52,319 bases of DNA from SKVL01 sp051745565 (lineage in GTDB: Bacteria; Patescibacteriota; Minisyncoccia; Phycocordibacterales; CSBR16-193). The notes beneath the pieces are model-generated. The model did no database searches. It had not been told where the DNA came from and saw nothing but the letters and a program-made list of their open reading frames with translations. Within the stretch, counting starts at the first letter, position 1; each line of letters begins with the position of its first letter. Shown here piece after piece: positions 17,110 to 26,134 of the stretch. The position numbers and the translations under genes are program-made. The stretch covers positions 1-52,319 of the forward strand of contig JBNJEF010000001.1 in assembly GCA_051745565.1 (NCBI GenBank), read 5' to 3'.

Positions 17110-18409
17110 ATGGTTTTATATTATACTCCCGATTCTTTTGGTAGTGGTTTTCGCTTTGCTCGTTGTACGGTTTACGGGACTTTCTCTTTTCGCGCTCGGG
17201 GAAGTGGATTTAATGGAGGAGAAAGATAATAATACTTTAGCGGAAACATCTGAGGATACCGAGGAAGAAGAAAAAGACAATGAAGGGAAGGACGAAGAAG
17301 AAGATGCGGAAGAAAAAGAAGAAAAAGAGACTTTCACTCCGCTGAGAGTTGAAACACCCGAAGAAGTAAAAGCACTTTATATGACAAATTGCTATGCCGG
17401 AACCCCTTCTTTACGGGATGGTTTGGTGTCTCTTATAGAAAAAACGGAACTTAACTCCATTGTTATAGATATAAAAGATTATACCGGTATGATCTCTTTT
17501 AAGGCCGAAGACCCCGAACTTGCTGATGCTTATGCCACCCACTGTCCGGTCAAGGACATGAGGGAATTCGTTTACGATCTGAATGAGAAGGGGATATATG
17601 TAATAGGTAGAATAACTGTTTTTCAGGATAAATATCTGGCCAACAAACGTCCGGATCTAGCTGTTCTCAGTGAGAGTGATAAAGAGGTATGGAAAGACAA
17701 TAAAGGTATAAGCTTTACCGACCCTTCGGCGGAAGAGGTCTGGGATTATCATATTCGCTTAAGTAAAGAATCTTACCGATTGGGTTTTGATGAGCTAAAT
17801 TTTGATTACATTCGTTTTCCTTCGGACGGACCGATGAATAATATATATTTTCCTCATTCCGAGGATAGAGATAAGGCTGATGTTATGGAAGAGTTCTTTT
17901 TCCATCTGGAAAAAGAGCTTGAAGGTTTGGAGGTGGTAACTTCTGCCGATATTTTCGGTTTAACGACCTCAGCCAAGGACGACCTTGGTATTGGACAGGT
18001 TTGGGAGAAGGTTCTTCCTTATTTTGATTATCTCTCTCCCATGGTTTACCCTTCGCATTACCCCTTCGGGTTCAAGGGGTTGGGAGACCCCAATGATTCT
18101 CCGTATGAGGTTGTCAAGTGGTCTTTGGATGATGCTGTAGACAGGACCGTTTCCGCCACTACTACGGTAAAGACCATCGGAGCCCAAAGAGTTGGAACTA
18201 CCACGCCGGCGGTTTATGAAAAAGAAGTTTTTGATGAAGACGTAATAAGGCCCTGGATACAGGATTTCCGTTACGGCGGAGCTTATACGGCCGAAGACAT
18301 TCTTCTGCAGGTAAAGGCCGTTTATGATTCCGGACTTGATTCTTGGATGTTGTGGGATCCGGCCAATAGGTATACCCCCGCCGCCTTACAGTCTGTGTTG
18401 GAAGAGTAG
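17102..18409 (+). CDS. Membrane-anchored glycoside-hydrolase-like protein (DUF4015 type)
   Basis: This 435-residue protein begins with one transmembrane anchor (about residues 5-30), followed by a very acidic Glu/Asp/Lys linker (about 37-80). A globular domain then resembles the putative glycoside hydrolase family DUF4015: NSIVIDIKDYTG, GIYVIGRITVFQDKYLA, FDELNFDYIRFPSDG and YLSPMVYPSHYPFG. These are the barrel-strand ends where acidic residues sit in the family. The domain is probably outside the cell and may act on cell-wall or surface glycans, which fits the murC/murD/murB neighbours. The substrate is not known. It overlaps the small membrane protein gene by 8 nt. Confidence 0.8.
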   Translation: MNRWFYIILPILLVVVFALLVVRFTGLSLFALGEVDLMEEKDNNTLAETSEDTEEEEKDNEGKDEEEDAEEKEEKETFTPLRVETPEEVKALYMTNCYAGTPSLRDGLVSLIEKTELNSIVIDIKDYTGMISFKAEDPELADAYATHCPVKDMREFVYDLNEKGIYVIGRITVFQDKYLANKRPDLAVLSESDKEVWKDNKGISFTDPSAEEVWDYHIRLSKESYRLGFDELNFDYIRFPSDGPMNNIYFPHSEDRDKADVMEEFFFHLEKELEGLEVVTSADIFGLTTSAKDDLGIGQVWEKVLPYFDYLSPMVYPSHYPFGFKGLGDPNDSPYEVVKWSLDDAVDRTVSATTTVKTIGAQRVGTTTPAVYEKEVFDEDVIRPWIQDFRYGGAYTAEDILLQVKAVYDSGLDSWMLWDPANRYTPAALQSVLEE

Positions 18410-18445
18410 ATATTCAGATCTCTTTTTCTTGATATTGCTTCCGGA

Positions 18446-18470
18446 TGTTTTCGCCAAAATGTCCGGAAGT
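18446..18470 (+). terminator. Possible terminator hairpin
   Basis: CTTCCGGA and TCCGGAAG form a stem around an interrupted TTTT/AAAA region, just after the glycosidase-like gene. The T run after it is poor, so it may be only a structural hairpin. An extended -10 box follows at once. Confidence 0.4.
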
Positions 18471-18478
18471 GTTATTAT
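18470..18478 (+). promoter_or_regulatory. Extended -10 promoter of the TraD-like gene
   Basis: TGTTATTAT lies directly before an ATG at 18479. RNA would start near 18485, so that ATG would not be in the transcript. This favours the next in-frame ATG at 18500. Confidence 0.5.
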
Positions 18479-18499
18479 ATGAACATAAGAGATATATTT

Positions 18500-20266
18500 A
18501 TGGAGGATACCAATCCGGAAAAAGTTACTTATATAGGAAAAACCGATTCGCGTAATAAGCGTAAAACTTTCGGAATAAAGGCCAGTGACCGCTCCCGTCA
18601 TATGTATGTTATCGGTAAGACCGGAATGGGTAAATCAACTCTTCTTGAGAATATGGCCGTTCAGGATATTAGAAACGGAGAAGGGTTGGCTTTCATTGAT
18701 CCACATGGTAAAAGCGCCGACCTTCTTCTTGATTATGTACCTAAAGAACGGATCCGGGATGTCATATATTTCGCCCCTTTTGACGTTGATCACCCCATAT
18801 CTTTCAATGTAATGGAAGACGTCGGCTATGATAAGCGTCACTTGGTTATGAGCGGTTTGATGAGTGCCTTTAAGAAGATATGGGTGGATGCTTGGTCTGC
18901 CAGAATGGAGTACATTTTAGGTAATACTTTGCTTGCTCTTCTGGAATATCCGGGTTCAACGCTTCTTAGCATAAACAGAATGTTCTCAGATAAGGAGTAC
19001 CGTAAAAAGGTGGTTGATAACGTAACGGATTCAACCGTAAAGGCCTTCTGGGAAGAAGAGTTTGCCAAATATACCGATAGATTCGCCGCAGAGGCCACGC
19101 CTGCCATACAGAACAAAGTCGGACAGTTCACGGCCAATCCCTTAATAAGGAACATAATCGGACAGCCCACTTCCAGCTTTGATCTTCGGAAGGCCATAGA
19201 TGATAAAAGCATATTCATAGTTAATCTCTCCAAGGGACGCATAGGAGAGATAAACGCTAATCTTTTAGGTAGTATCCTCATAACCAAGTTGTATCTTTCC
19301 GCTATGTCCAGAGCAGATACTGCAGAACAAGAATTAAAAGGTCTTCCCAACTTTTTCCTTTATGTAGATGAGTTTCAATCGTTTGCCAATGAGTCTTTTG
19401 CCGATATTCTATCTGAGGCCAGAAAGTATAAGCTTAACTTAACAGTTGCTCATCAGTATATAGAGCAGATGGCCGAAGAGGTTAAGGAAGCCGTATTTGG
19501 CAACGTGGGCACCATGATCTCTTTTCGTGTGGGGGCTTATGACGCGGAGGTTTTGGAAAAGGAGTTTGCTCCTAAGTTTACGGCAGAGGATCTTGTGAAC
19601 TTGGGTTTCGCTCAGATATATTTGAAACTTATGATAGACGGTATTAGTTCCGCTCCTTTTTCTGCGACCACATTGCCACCTATAGAACCTCCGGAGCTTT
19701 CAGTTAAGCGGGAGATAATTGAATATTCCAGAGAGAAATATTCATATCCCAGATCACAAGTGGAAGATCACATAAAGAAGTGGTACGATCCGGCAAAGAT
19801 CGCACCCAAAGAAGAAGGATCAAAGAAAGAAGTAAACGATAAGAGCAAGAATAAAAAGAAAGGCAAACCGCCACTAAATAAAAAAGCACCCCCTAAAGAT
19901 GAGGAGGAGACAGAAGATGTCGGAGAAGAGTTAAAGAGCGCTCTTTCAAAGGGCAAAAGATCTACTGACAGAAGGGCCCCGGTTACAGACGACAGTAAAA
20001 TGGGCCTTCGTGAAGCACTGGCTTCGTTGGCAATGAAAGGGCCGTTTTCTCAAAAAAGGGAGGAGAGAGGAAAAGGGGAGCAATCAGAGAAAAACGATAA
20101 TAGAGACAGAGAGAATAATGAAAGTAAAGATCAAAAAGAAGAAAATGGCAAACAATCCTCTTTTGATAAAAGTGAAGATTCTAAAAGTAAAAATATTCGG
20201 GAAGTTCCCAAAAGCGAACTTGAAAGAATATTAAATATAGAAGAAGAGGGAACGGATAAACACTGA
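18500..20266 (+). CDS. TraD/VirD4-like DNA-pump ATPase with charged tail
   Basis: This 588-residue protein belongs to the TraD/TraG/VirB4 class of hexameric ATPases with a type IV secretion DNA-binding domain. The Walker A motif is VIGKTGMGKSTLL, followed by AFIDPHGKSAD, and Walker B is YVDEFQSFAN; ILSEARKYKLNLTVAHQY is the usual sensor region. The last 170 residues or so are low-complexity Lys/Glu/Ser, with short conserved-looking islands GLREALASLA and VPKSELERILNIEE. It has no N-terminal membrane helix. No relaxase, pilin or other secretion gene is nearby, so it is an orphan here, among envelope genes. It could move DNA or act in division or a cryptic conjugation-like system. Confidence 0.85.
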   Translation: MEDTNPEKVTYIGKTDSRNKRKTFGIKASDRSRHMYVIGKTGMGKSTLLENMAVQDIRNGEGLAFIDPHGKSADLLLDYVPKERIRDVIYFAPFDVDHPISFNVMEDVGYDKRHLVMSGLMSAFKKIWVDAWSARMEYILGNTLLALLEYPGSTLLSINRMFSDKEYRKKVVDNVTDSTVKAFWEEEFAKYTDRFAAEATPAIQNKVGQFTANPLIRNIIGQPTSSFDLRKAIDDKSIFIVNLSKGRIGEINANLLGSILITKLYLSAMSRADTAEQELKGLPNFFLYVDEFQSFANESFADILSEARKYKLNLTVAHQYIEQMAEEVKEAVFGNVGTMISFRVGAYDAEVLEKEFAPKFTAEDLVNLGFAQIYLKLMIDGISSAPFSATTLPPIEPPELSVKREIIEYSREKYSYPRSQVEDHIKKWYDPAKIAPKEEGSKKEVNDKSKNKKKGKPPLNKKAPPKDEEETEDVGEELKSALSKGKRSTDRRAPVTDDSKMGLREALASLAMKGPFSQKREERGKGEQSEKNDNRDRENNESKDQKEENGKQSSFDKSEDSKSKNIREVPKSELERILNIEEEGTDKH

Positions 20267-20281
20267 TACTATTTCCTTATC

Positions 20282-21304
20282 ATGGCCTTAATAAAAGAAA
20301 ATATCGGACTCGCCCCTTTTACCACTTTAGGGGTCGGGGGCGCGGCTCGTTTTTTTGCTCGTGCGGATTCGGTTGAATGTCTCAAACAGGTTAATTCCTT
20401 TGCCAAGAGTAAGGGGTTGCCTTTTATTGTTTTAGGAGGAGGATCCAATATACTTGTCTCTGATAGCGGGGTTGATGGGGTGGTGGTTAAAATGAATACA
20501 AAAGGAATAAAGTGGACGAAAGAAGACGACCACGGAGATGTGTTCATGGAAGTTTCCGCCGGCGAGGTTTGGGATGATGTTGTTGAGGAATCAACCCGCA
20601 GAGGTTTTTATGGAATTGAGAATCTATCCGGTATTCCCGGAACGGCGGGAGCCTCTCCTGTTCAGAATATAGGCGCTTACGGTGTTGAGGTTTCTGAGGC
20701 GGTGAGCTGTGTTACGGCTTACGATACTGAAAAAGAAGAAATGATCACTTTTAGTAAAGAAGAATGCCAATTTGGTTATAGAGAAAGTATCTTCAAAAAA
20801 AACCATGGACGTTTCATTGTTACTTCTCTGACTCTCTGTCTTTCAAGGTTTGGAGAACCTGTTTGCTCCTATAAGGATATAGCGGAAAAGATGAGTAACA
20901 CCGAAGAGAAACCGGATCCTCAAACCATGCGACAGATAGTGCTTGATATAAGAGATAAAAAATTTCCCGATATGGACCTTTATGGATCTGCCGGTTCTTT
21001 TTTCAAGAACCCTGTTGTATCCGGATCAAAGTTAAAGGAGCTAAAGCAAGACTATCCCAATATTCCTTTTTATTCGTTTGATTCAGGTCATTCTAAAGTG
21101 CCTTTGGCTTGGATATTGGATAAGGTTTTGGGACTCCGTGGAAAGAGTGAAGGTAATGTGGGTCTTTTTGAAGGTCAGCCTCTTGTTTTAATAACTTATA
21201 AGAATGCCAATGCTTCAGAAGTGGTCTCTTTTGCTGAGAGGGTAAGAAATAAAGTTTTGGAAACAACGGGATTGGAGGTTGAGTACGAAGTGGTTATTTT
21301 GTAA
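20282..21304 (+). CDS. murB: UDP-N-acetylenolpyruvoylglucosamine reductase
   Basis: This FAD enzyme reduces UDP-GlcNAc-enolpyruvate to UDP-MurNAc with NADPH, before the MurC step. The 340-residue protein has the FAD-binding start TTLGVGGAARFFA, LGGGSNILVSD, the GIENLSGIPGTAGASPVQNIGAYG signature, the FGYRESIFK segment and the catalytic-serine region GSAGSFFKNP. The C-terminal glutamate region is GLEVEYEVVIL. It follows the TraD-like ATPase after only 15 nt. With murD and murC upstream it confirms peptidoglycan synthesis in this cell. Confidence 0.95.
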   Translation: MALIKENIGLAPFTTLGVGGAARFFARADSVECLKQVNSFAKSKGLPFIVLGGGSNILVSDSGVDGVVVKMNTKGIKWTKEDDHGDVFMEVSAGEVWDDVVEESTRRGFYGIENLSGIPGTAGASPVQNIGAYGVEVSEAVSCVTAYDTEKEEMITFSKEECQFGYRESIFKKNHGRFIVTSLTLCLSRFGEPVCSYKDIAEKMSNTEEKPDPQTMRQIVLDIRDKKFPDMDLYGSAGSFFKNPVVSGSKLKELKQDYPNIPFYSFDSGHSKVPLAWILDKVLGLRGKSEGNVGLFEGQPLVLITYKNANASEVVSFAERVRNKVLETTGLEVEYEVVIL

Positions 21305-21410
21305 GAGGATATCCACAATTTTGCCTGACAATCAATTGTTAAGTTCGGGTATATGTAAGATAATATATTCAGGTCGATATATTTTAATAAAACAAGTAGT
21401 TTTCAAAAAT

Positions 21411-21635
21411 ATGGCCATTAAAAAGAAGGCCGTGAGTGCTGCTTCCAAAAAGAGAACTTCATCTAGAAAAACGCCGACTAAGAGAAAGGGTTCGGTAAAA
21501 AAATTATCTACTCCAAAAAGAAAAGTCGCTAAGAAAACAGCTTCTCGCAAAACTGCCACCAAGAGTAAAAGCAAAAGTGTGAAGAGAGCTCCTGTCAAAA
21601 AAACAACTTCTCGGGGGCGTAAGAACAAAAGTTAG
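21411..21635 (+). CDS. Histone H1-like basic DNA-binding peptide
   Basis: This 74-residue peptide is almost wholly Lys, Arg, Ser, Thr and Ala, with repeated KK/RK and SRKT-like units (for example TSSRKTPTKRKG and KKTASRKTATKSK). This is the composition of the C-terminal tails of histone H1 and of bacterial H1-like nucleoid proteins. It has no folded domain. Its likely role is to bind and compact nucleic acid by charge; binding RNA or ribosomes is also possible. The ATG at 21411 is chosen because upstream codons in the longer frame overlap murB and are not lysine-rich. It is followed at once by a strong terminator. Confidence 0.75.
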   Translation: MAIKKKAVSAASKKRTSSRKTPTKRKGSVKKLSTPKRKVAKKTASRKTATKSKSKSVKRAPVKKTTSRGRKNKS

Positions 21636-21667
21636 CAGTGTTTTTCATATACTCCGTGCTTCAGTTT

Positions 21668-21698
21668 AACACCGCTCTTTCAAAGAGCGGTGTTTCTT
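21668..21698 (+). terminator. Rho-independent terminator
   Basis: AACACCGCTCTTT and AAAGAGCGGTGTT form a perfect 13-bp stem with a 1-nt centre, followed by TTTCTT. It ends the murB/histone-like unit. Its core CCGCTCTTT resembles the clamp of the RNase P RNA insertions. Confidence 0.85.
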
Positions 21699-21719
21699 GT
21701 AGAGATGTCCTTAAATATG

Positions 21720-21725
21720 TATACT
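21720..21725 (+). promoter_or_regulatory. -10 box of secA (leaderless start)
   Basis: TATACT ends 6 nt before the ATG at 21732. RNA would therefore start at the secA start codon, excluding the in-frame starts at 21690 and 21717. Confidence 0.6.
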
Positions 21726-21731
21726 TGTGCC

Positions 21732-24215
21732 ATGGATTTTATAAAAAAACTTTTCGGAGATGAATTTACTCGTCCTATAAAGAAGTATCAACCCATTTTA
21801 GAAAAGATAAACAGCTTTGAGGACAGTATATCCTCGCTCTCCGACGATAATTTAAAAGGTAAGACGGAGGAGTTTAAAAAGAGAATTGCTGAAGGTGAAA
21901 GCTTGGATGATATTCTTCCCGAGGCTTTTGCTGTGGTGAGAGAAGTCGCCAAAAGAACCCTTTCACAAAGGCATTTTGATGTTCAGATGTTAGGAGGTAT
22001 TGCTCTTCATATGGGAACCATAACCGAAATGCGCACAGGAGAAGGAAAGACCCTTGTGGCCACCTTGCCGGTCTATCTTAATGCTCTGGAGGGCAAAGGA
22101 GCGCATGTGGTGACTGTTAACGATTATCTATCAAAAAGAGATGCGGTTTGGATGGGGCAGATATATGATTTTTTAGGTCTGTCTGTTGGTATTGTTATTC
22201 ATGATAATTCTTTTATATATGATAGTAGCGCCTTTGTTGACAAGGACGAAGAGAGAGACGAAAAAGGTTCTTTCAAGGTAGTAGAGGAATTCCTAAGGCC
22301 GGTAAATAGACCTGAAGCGTACGGTGCGGATATTACTTATGGTACTAATAATGAATTCGGCTTTGATTATCTGCGCGATAACATAGAAACCAATGTGGAG
22401 AAACTGCGCCAGAGAGAATTTAACTATGCCATTGTTGACGAGGTTGACTCTATATTGATAGATGAGGCCAGAACACCTCTTATAATTTCGGCTCCCGCCG
22501 CGGAAGCGGAGGATCTTTACGTTAATTTTGCTCGAATAGTCAATCAGTTGAAACCGGAGGAGGATTATACTGTGGACGAGAAAAGTCGTTCCATAAATCT
22601 TACTCAGCAAGGTATAGGTAAGGCTGAGAAGGCTTTAGGTGTTGAGAACATATACACGGAAAGAGGGATAAAGTATGTCCATCATTTAGAGACCGCCGTA
22701 AGGGCCAAGGCTCTGTTTCAAAAGGACACTGATTATGTTGTTCGTGATGGAAGTGTCGTTTTGGTAGACCCCTTTACTGGACGTCTCCAAGGTGGCAAGC
22801 GCCTTTCCGAAGGCCTTCACCAGGCCATAGAAGCTAAGGAAGGTCTTCCTATACAAAGAGAGTCCAGAACCTTTGCATCTGTTACTTACCAAAACTTCTT
22901 TAAAATGTATCCGAAGCTCTCGGGTATGACCGGAACAGCGACAACTTCCTCGGAAGAATTTTTCAGGGTTTATGGACTCTCTACCGTGTCTATTCCTACC
23001 AATAAACCCTCCCAAAGAGTAGACAGGAACGATCTTATATTTCAGACGGAGCAGGGAAAGTTCAAGGCGGTCGCCAAAAAAGTAAAAGAACTTAATAAAA
23101 AAGGTCAACCGGTTCTTATCGGGACTGTGTCCATAGAAAAAAATGAGGTTCTATCCGAGTATATGACAAGATACGGAGTTCCTCATCAAGTTCTAAATGC
23201 CAAAAATCACGAACGGGAAGGAGAGATAATAGCTCACGCCGGCCAGAAAGGAGCGGTTACTATCGCTACCAATATGGCGGGAAGAGGAGTTGACATAAAA
23301 TTGGGTGGAGTTAATGCCGGCGAAAAGGAGTACGAGGAGGTTAAGGCTCTGGGCGGATTGTATATTATAGGAACTGAGCGTCATGAGGCGCGACGTATAG
23401 ATGATCAGTTGCGAGGTCGTTCCGGAAGGCAAGGGGATCCGGGGGAAACTCAGTTTTACGTTTCTCTTGAAGATACTCTGATGAGGGTTTTTGCATCTGA
23501 TGCTATGAAGAATATGATGGGCACTTTTAAGGTGCCGGAAGATCAGTCTATAGAGAACCGTTTCATTACTCGTTCATTGGAAAAGGCTCAGGCCAGAATA
23601 GAAGGATTTCACTTTGATTCTCGTAAACAGATACTTAAATATGACGATGTACTTAGCCACCAGAGAAGATCCGTTTATGAAGAGCGCAGGAAAGTGCTTT
23701 TGGGTGACAAGGAGAAAATAGAAGAATTTATAGAAAGAGCGAAGGAGGTTATGATGCCGGAACAGGAAAGATCTCTTAAGGAATTACAGAAGAATAATGA
23801 TGAGGAGGAATTTTATGAAATAGCTCGTAAGACCATTTTACAGACCATAGATATCTTCTGGATGGAGCATCTGGAGATGATGAACTATACGCGCTCCAGT
23901 GTTAATTTGCGCGCCTATGGGCAGAGGGATCCATTGGTTGAGTACAAAAGAGAAGGGTTGCGTCTCTTTAAGGAAATGAGAGAAGGTGTTGTTGAAGAGG
24001 TGGCCAATCTTTTGCCTTATGCCGAAAAAGGAGTAAAGGAGGCACAGAAACCTTCGGGATTAAGAGAGATACACAAGGCGGGATCCGTGTTGGCGGCGGC
24101 AGGTGGTAATAAGAATGACGGAGGTTCCTCGGAGGATAAGGATGAGAAAGTGGGAAGAAATGATCTCTGTCCTTGCGGTTCGGGTAAGAAATACAAAAAG
24201 TGCCACGGGAAATAG
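21732..24215 (+). CDS. secA: Preprotein translocase ATPase SecA
   Basis: SecA drives proteins through the SecYEG channel with ATP at the inner membrane. The 827-residue protein has the usual order: Walker A MRTGEGKT (about 100-107), the DYLSKRD and GTNNEFGFDYLRDN motifs, DEVDSILIDEARTPLI, the preprotein cross-linking domain, GMTGTA, the second ATPase domain with TNMAGRGVDIKLGG and GRSGRQGDPG, the helical scaffold, and a C-terminal zinc-binding SEC-C motif (CPCGSGKKYKKCH). The chosen start begins the conserved MDFIKKLFG. It has its own promoter after a terminator. Exported proteins in this window, such as those at 17102, 41748 and 43457, are probable clients. Confidence 0.97.
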   Translation: MDFIKKLFGDEFTRPIKKYQPILEKINSFEDSISSLSDDNLKGKTEEFKKRIAEGESLDDILPEAFAVVREVAKRTLSQRHFDVQMLGGIALHMGTITEMRTGEGKTLVATLPVYLNALEGKGAHVVTVNDYLSKRDAVWMGQIYDFLGLSVGIVIHDNSFIYDSSAFVDKDEERDEKGSFKVVEEFLRPVNRPEAYGADITYGTNNEFGFDYLRDNIETNVEKLRQREFNYAIVDEVDSILIDEARTPLIISAPAAEAEDLYVNFARIVNQLKPEEDYTVDEKSRSINLTQQGIGKAEKALGVENIYTERGIKYVHHLETAVRAKALFQKDTDYVVRDGSVVLVDPFTGRLQGGKRLSEGLHQAIEAKEGLPIQRESRTFASVTYQNFFKMYPKLSGMTGTATTSSEEFFRVYGLSTVSIPTNKPSQRVDRNDLIFQTEQGKFKAVAKKVKELNKKGQPVLIGTVSIEKNEVLSEYMTRYGVPHQVLNAKNHEREGEIIAHAGQKGAVTIATNMAGRGVDIKLGGVNAGEKEYEEVKALGGLYIIGTERHEARRIDDQLRGRSGRQGDPGETQFYVSLEDTLMRVFASDAMKNMMGTFKVPEDQSIENRFITRSLEKAQARIEGFHFDSRKQILKYDDVLSHQRRSVYEERRKVLLGDKEKIEEFIERAKEVMMPEQERSLKELQKNNDEEEFYEIARKTILQTIDIFWMEHLEMMNYTRSSVNLRAYGQRDPLVEYKREGLRLFKEMREGVVEEVANLLPYAEKGVKEAQKPSGLREIHKAGSVLAAAGGNKNDGGSSEDKDEKVGRNDLCPCGSGKKYKKCHGK

Positions 24216-24338
24216 TACGGCTTTATTATTTTAAATACAATACAGATAGAAGGTATTAAATAATTAAAACCGAAAAAGAAAGTACGGATCCTGTTTAGTT
24301 AATATTTTCGTTCTGAATATTTATAACTTTTCATTTTT

Positions 24339-24995
24339 ATGATAGCCGGTCTTGTAGAAGCTCTAGAGGAAATAATAAGATCGCTCGGAGTCTGGGGGGT
24401 CTTGGCCGCTTCCTTTATTGAAGAGATCGTAGCACCTCTACCTTCACCGGTAGTGATGACCACTTCGGGTTTTTTCTTGCTTGAAGGAGATCTCTCTTTG
24501 CAATTTGTTTTAACATTGGTTTTCTTAATAGCCATTCCTTATGGTGTTGGGGTTACGCTTGGTTCTTTTTTTCTTTACGGAATATTTCGAATATTCGGAG
24601 AGGATGCGATCAGAAGATGGGGTGGCTGGTTCGGTATATCTTGGGCCAAGGTGGAGAGTATAAAAAAGAAAATGGATAAGTCCCGCTGGGATGAGGCTAC
24701 ACTTTTCTTCTTAAGAGTGGTTCCTATCGTTCCTAGTGCGGTTTTAGCTTCGGTATCCGGTCTAATAAAAATGAATTTTTTGAATTACACTCTTATTACT
24801 CTTCTCGGAGTTACACTGCGCGCTTGTATGTTCGCCAGTCTGGGTTGGTATTTGGGAGAAGCTTACAGGAAATATGCCAAAACAATAGGGGAAATAGAAT
24901 CTCTAATAGGGTACGGCTTTCTTTCCTTATTATTGGGTCTTTTGATAATTATGTTCATTTATACACAGGCAAGACGCAAAAATGTGATAAAATAA
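24339..24995 (+). CDS. DedA-family (VTT domain) membrane protein
   Basis: This 218-residue integral membrane protein belongs to the DedA/SNARE-associated (VTT) family, now linked to lipid flipping such as undecaprenyl-phosphate recycling. The signs are an N-terminal FIEEIVAPLPSPVVM (acidic pair followed by PxPxP), a middle arginine-containing segment FFLRVVPIVPSAVLASVSG, and four or five hydrophobic helices. A role in lipid-carrier recycling would fit the nearby Mur genes, but this is inference. It follows secA after 123 nt, a gap in which I see nothing distinct. It ends in a basic tail (RRKNVIK). Confidence 0.85.
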   Translation: MIAGLVEALEEIIRSLGVWGVLAASFIEEIVAPLPSPVVMTTSGFFLLEGDLSLQFVLTLVFLIAIPYGVGVTLGSFFLYGIFRIFGEDAIRRWGGWFGISWAKVESIKKKMDKSRWDEATLFFLRVVPIVPSAVLASVSGLIKMNFLNYTLITLLGVTLRACMFASLGWYLGEAYRKYAKTIGEIESLIGYGFLSLLLGLLIIMFIYTQARRKNVIK

Positions 24996-25033
24996 CTTAC
25001 GTAATTTAAGTAAAGCGTTCATATCAGGCGTTC

Positions 25034-26086
25034 ATGCTAACAGCAAAAGCACAACTAAGGTTTCTTCTGGTTCTTGCCTTAGCGGCGGTTCTATTATCTT
25101 TTTTCATAATACAACCATATCTGCCGGCACTTTTTTTGGCGGTTATTTTTGTTATAGCCTTCTTGCCCGCACATCGATTTATTCGCAGGATCTTAGGGGG
25201 AAGGCATAACCCTTCTGCAATGATAAGTACTCTTTTAGTCCTTTTGATAATATTCATTCCTCTAACTCTGTTCGGTTTTTTGCTTTTTCAGGAGACCCTT
25301 TCTCTTTACGAAGGGGGTGTTTCTGAAACAGCTGTGGCCGATATAGTTGAAAACGCCACTTTGTCTTTGGAGAACAAGATCTCTGAGTTTTTTCCGACTG
25401 CTGAAATAAATATACGCCAATATACGGATATAGATGAAGCCATAGCTCAGGTGCCGGCAACAGTTGTTAATTATTTTGATAAAATATTTGCAAGTATTTT
25501 GCGGATAGGAGTGGGACTTCTTTTGATGATCTTGGGGATGTTCTATCTGTTCAGAGATGGCGGAAAACTTATGGAGAGAATAAGAAAGATAAGCCCTCTC
25601 AAAAAAGAATATACCAATACTATTTTCTCAAAGACGGTAGAAACCGTTAACGCCGTCATAAGGGGGCGCTTGCTTGTAGGGATCATTCTGGGCTTTTTTA
25701 TCGGAACAGGATTTGCCCTCTTTGCTCTTCCCGGTCCCGTCTTTTGGGGTTCAATCGCCGCCATAGCCTCAATGTTGCCTTTACTTGGTCCTATGTTGAT
25801 AATTATCCCCGCGTCTTTAATACTTTTTTCCATGGGCTCCGCTTGGTCGGCTATCGGTATTCTGGCTTGGGGTATAATAGCTGTTATCGTGGAAGAGTAT
25901 TTGGGGGCCATACTCATAAATCAGCGAATGAATATACACCCTTACCTTGTTTTGCTTTCCGTTATTGGTGGAATGAGTTTTTTTGGTCCCGTGGGGTTTG
26001 TGGTCGGCCCGGTTGTTTTAGCTTTATTGTTTGCTATACTGGAAATATATCCGCTTCTTACCAAGCCGGACGCGTATGAAACTTGA
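25034..26086 (+). CDS. AI-2E family transporter-like (PerM/YdiK) membrane protein
   Basis: This 350-residue protein has about eight membrane segments and fits the AI-2E/PerM family: a two-helix start (LALAAVLLSFFIIQPYLPALFLAVIF, split here), a soluble middle region (about 85-150), then GFFIGTGFALFALPGPVFWG, ASMLPLLGPMLIIIPASLILF and the FGPVGFVVGPVVLALLFA end that typifies the family. Members export small molecules or act as antiporters; the substrate cannot be inferred. It has no Shine-Dalgarno sequence and follows the DedA gene after 38 nt on the same strand. Confidence 0.87.
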   Translation: MLTAKAQLRFLLVLALAAVLLSFFIIQPYLPALFLAVIFVIAFLPAHRFIRRILGGRHNPSAMISTLLVLLIIFIPLTLFGFLLFQETLSLYEGGVSETAVADIVENATLSLENKISEFFPTAEINIRQYTDIDEAIAQVPATVVNYFDKIFASILRIGVGLLLMILGMFYLFRDGGKLMERIRKISPLKKEYTNTIFSKTVETVNAVIRGRLLVGIILGFFIGTGFALFALPGPVFWGSIAAIASMLPLLGPMLIIIPASLILFSMGSAWSAIGILAWGIIAVIVEEYLGAILINQRMNIHPYLVLLSVIGGMSFFGPVGFVVGPVVLALLFAILEIYPLLTKPDAYET

Positions 26087-26134
26087 TCTTATGCCAATGA
26101 ATTAGATTATGATTAGCACTAAGACAAAATATTT

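Noticed and set aside
21279..21410. Longer start for the histone-like peptide
   Set aside because: The added part overlaps the end of murB and has none of the lysine-rich composition.
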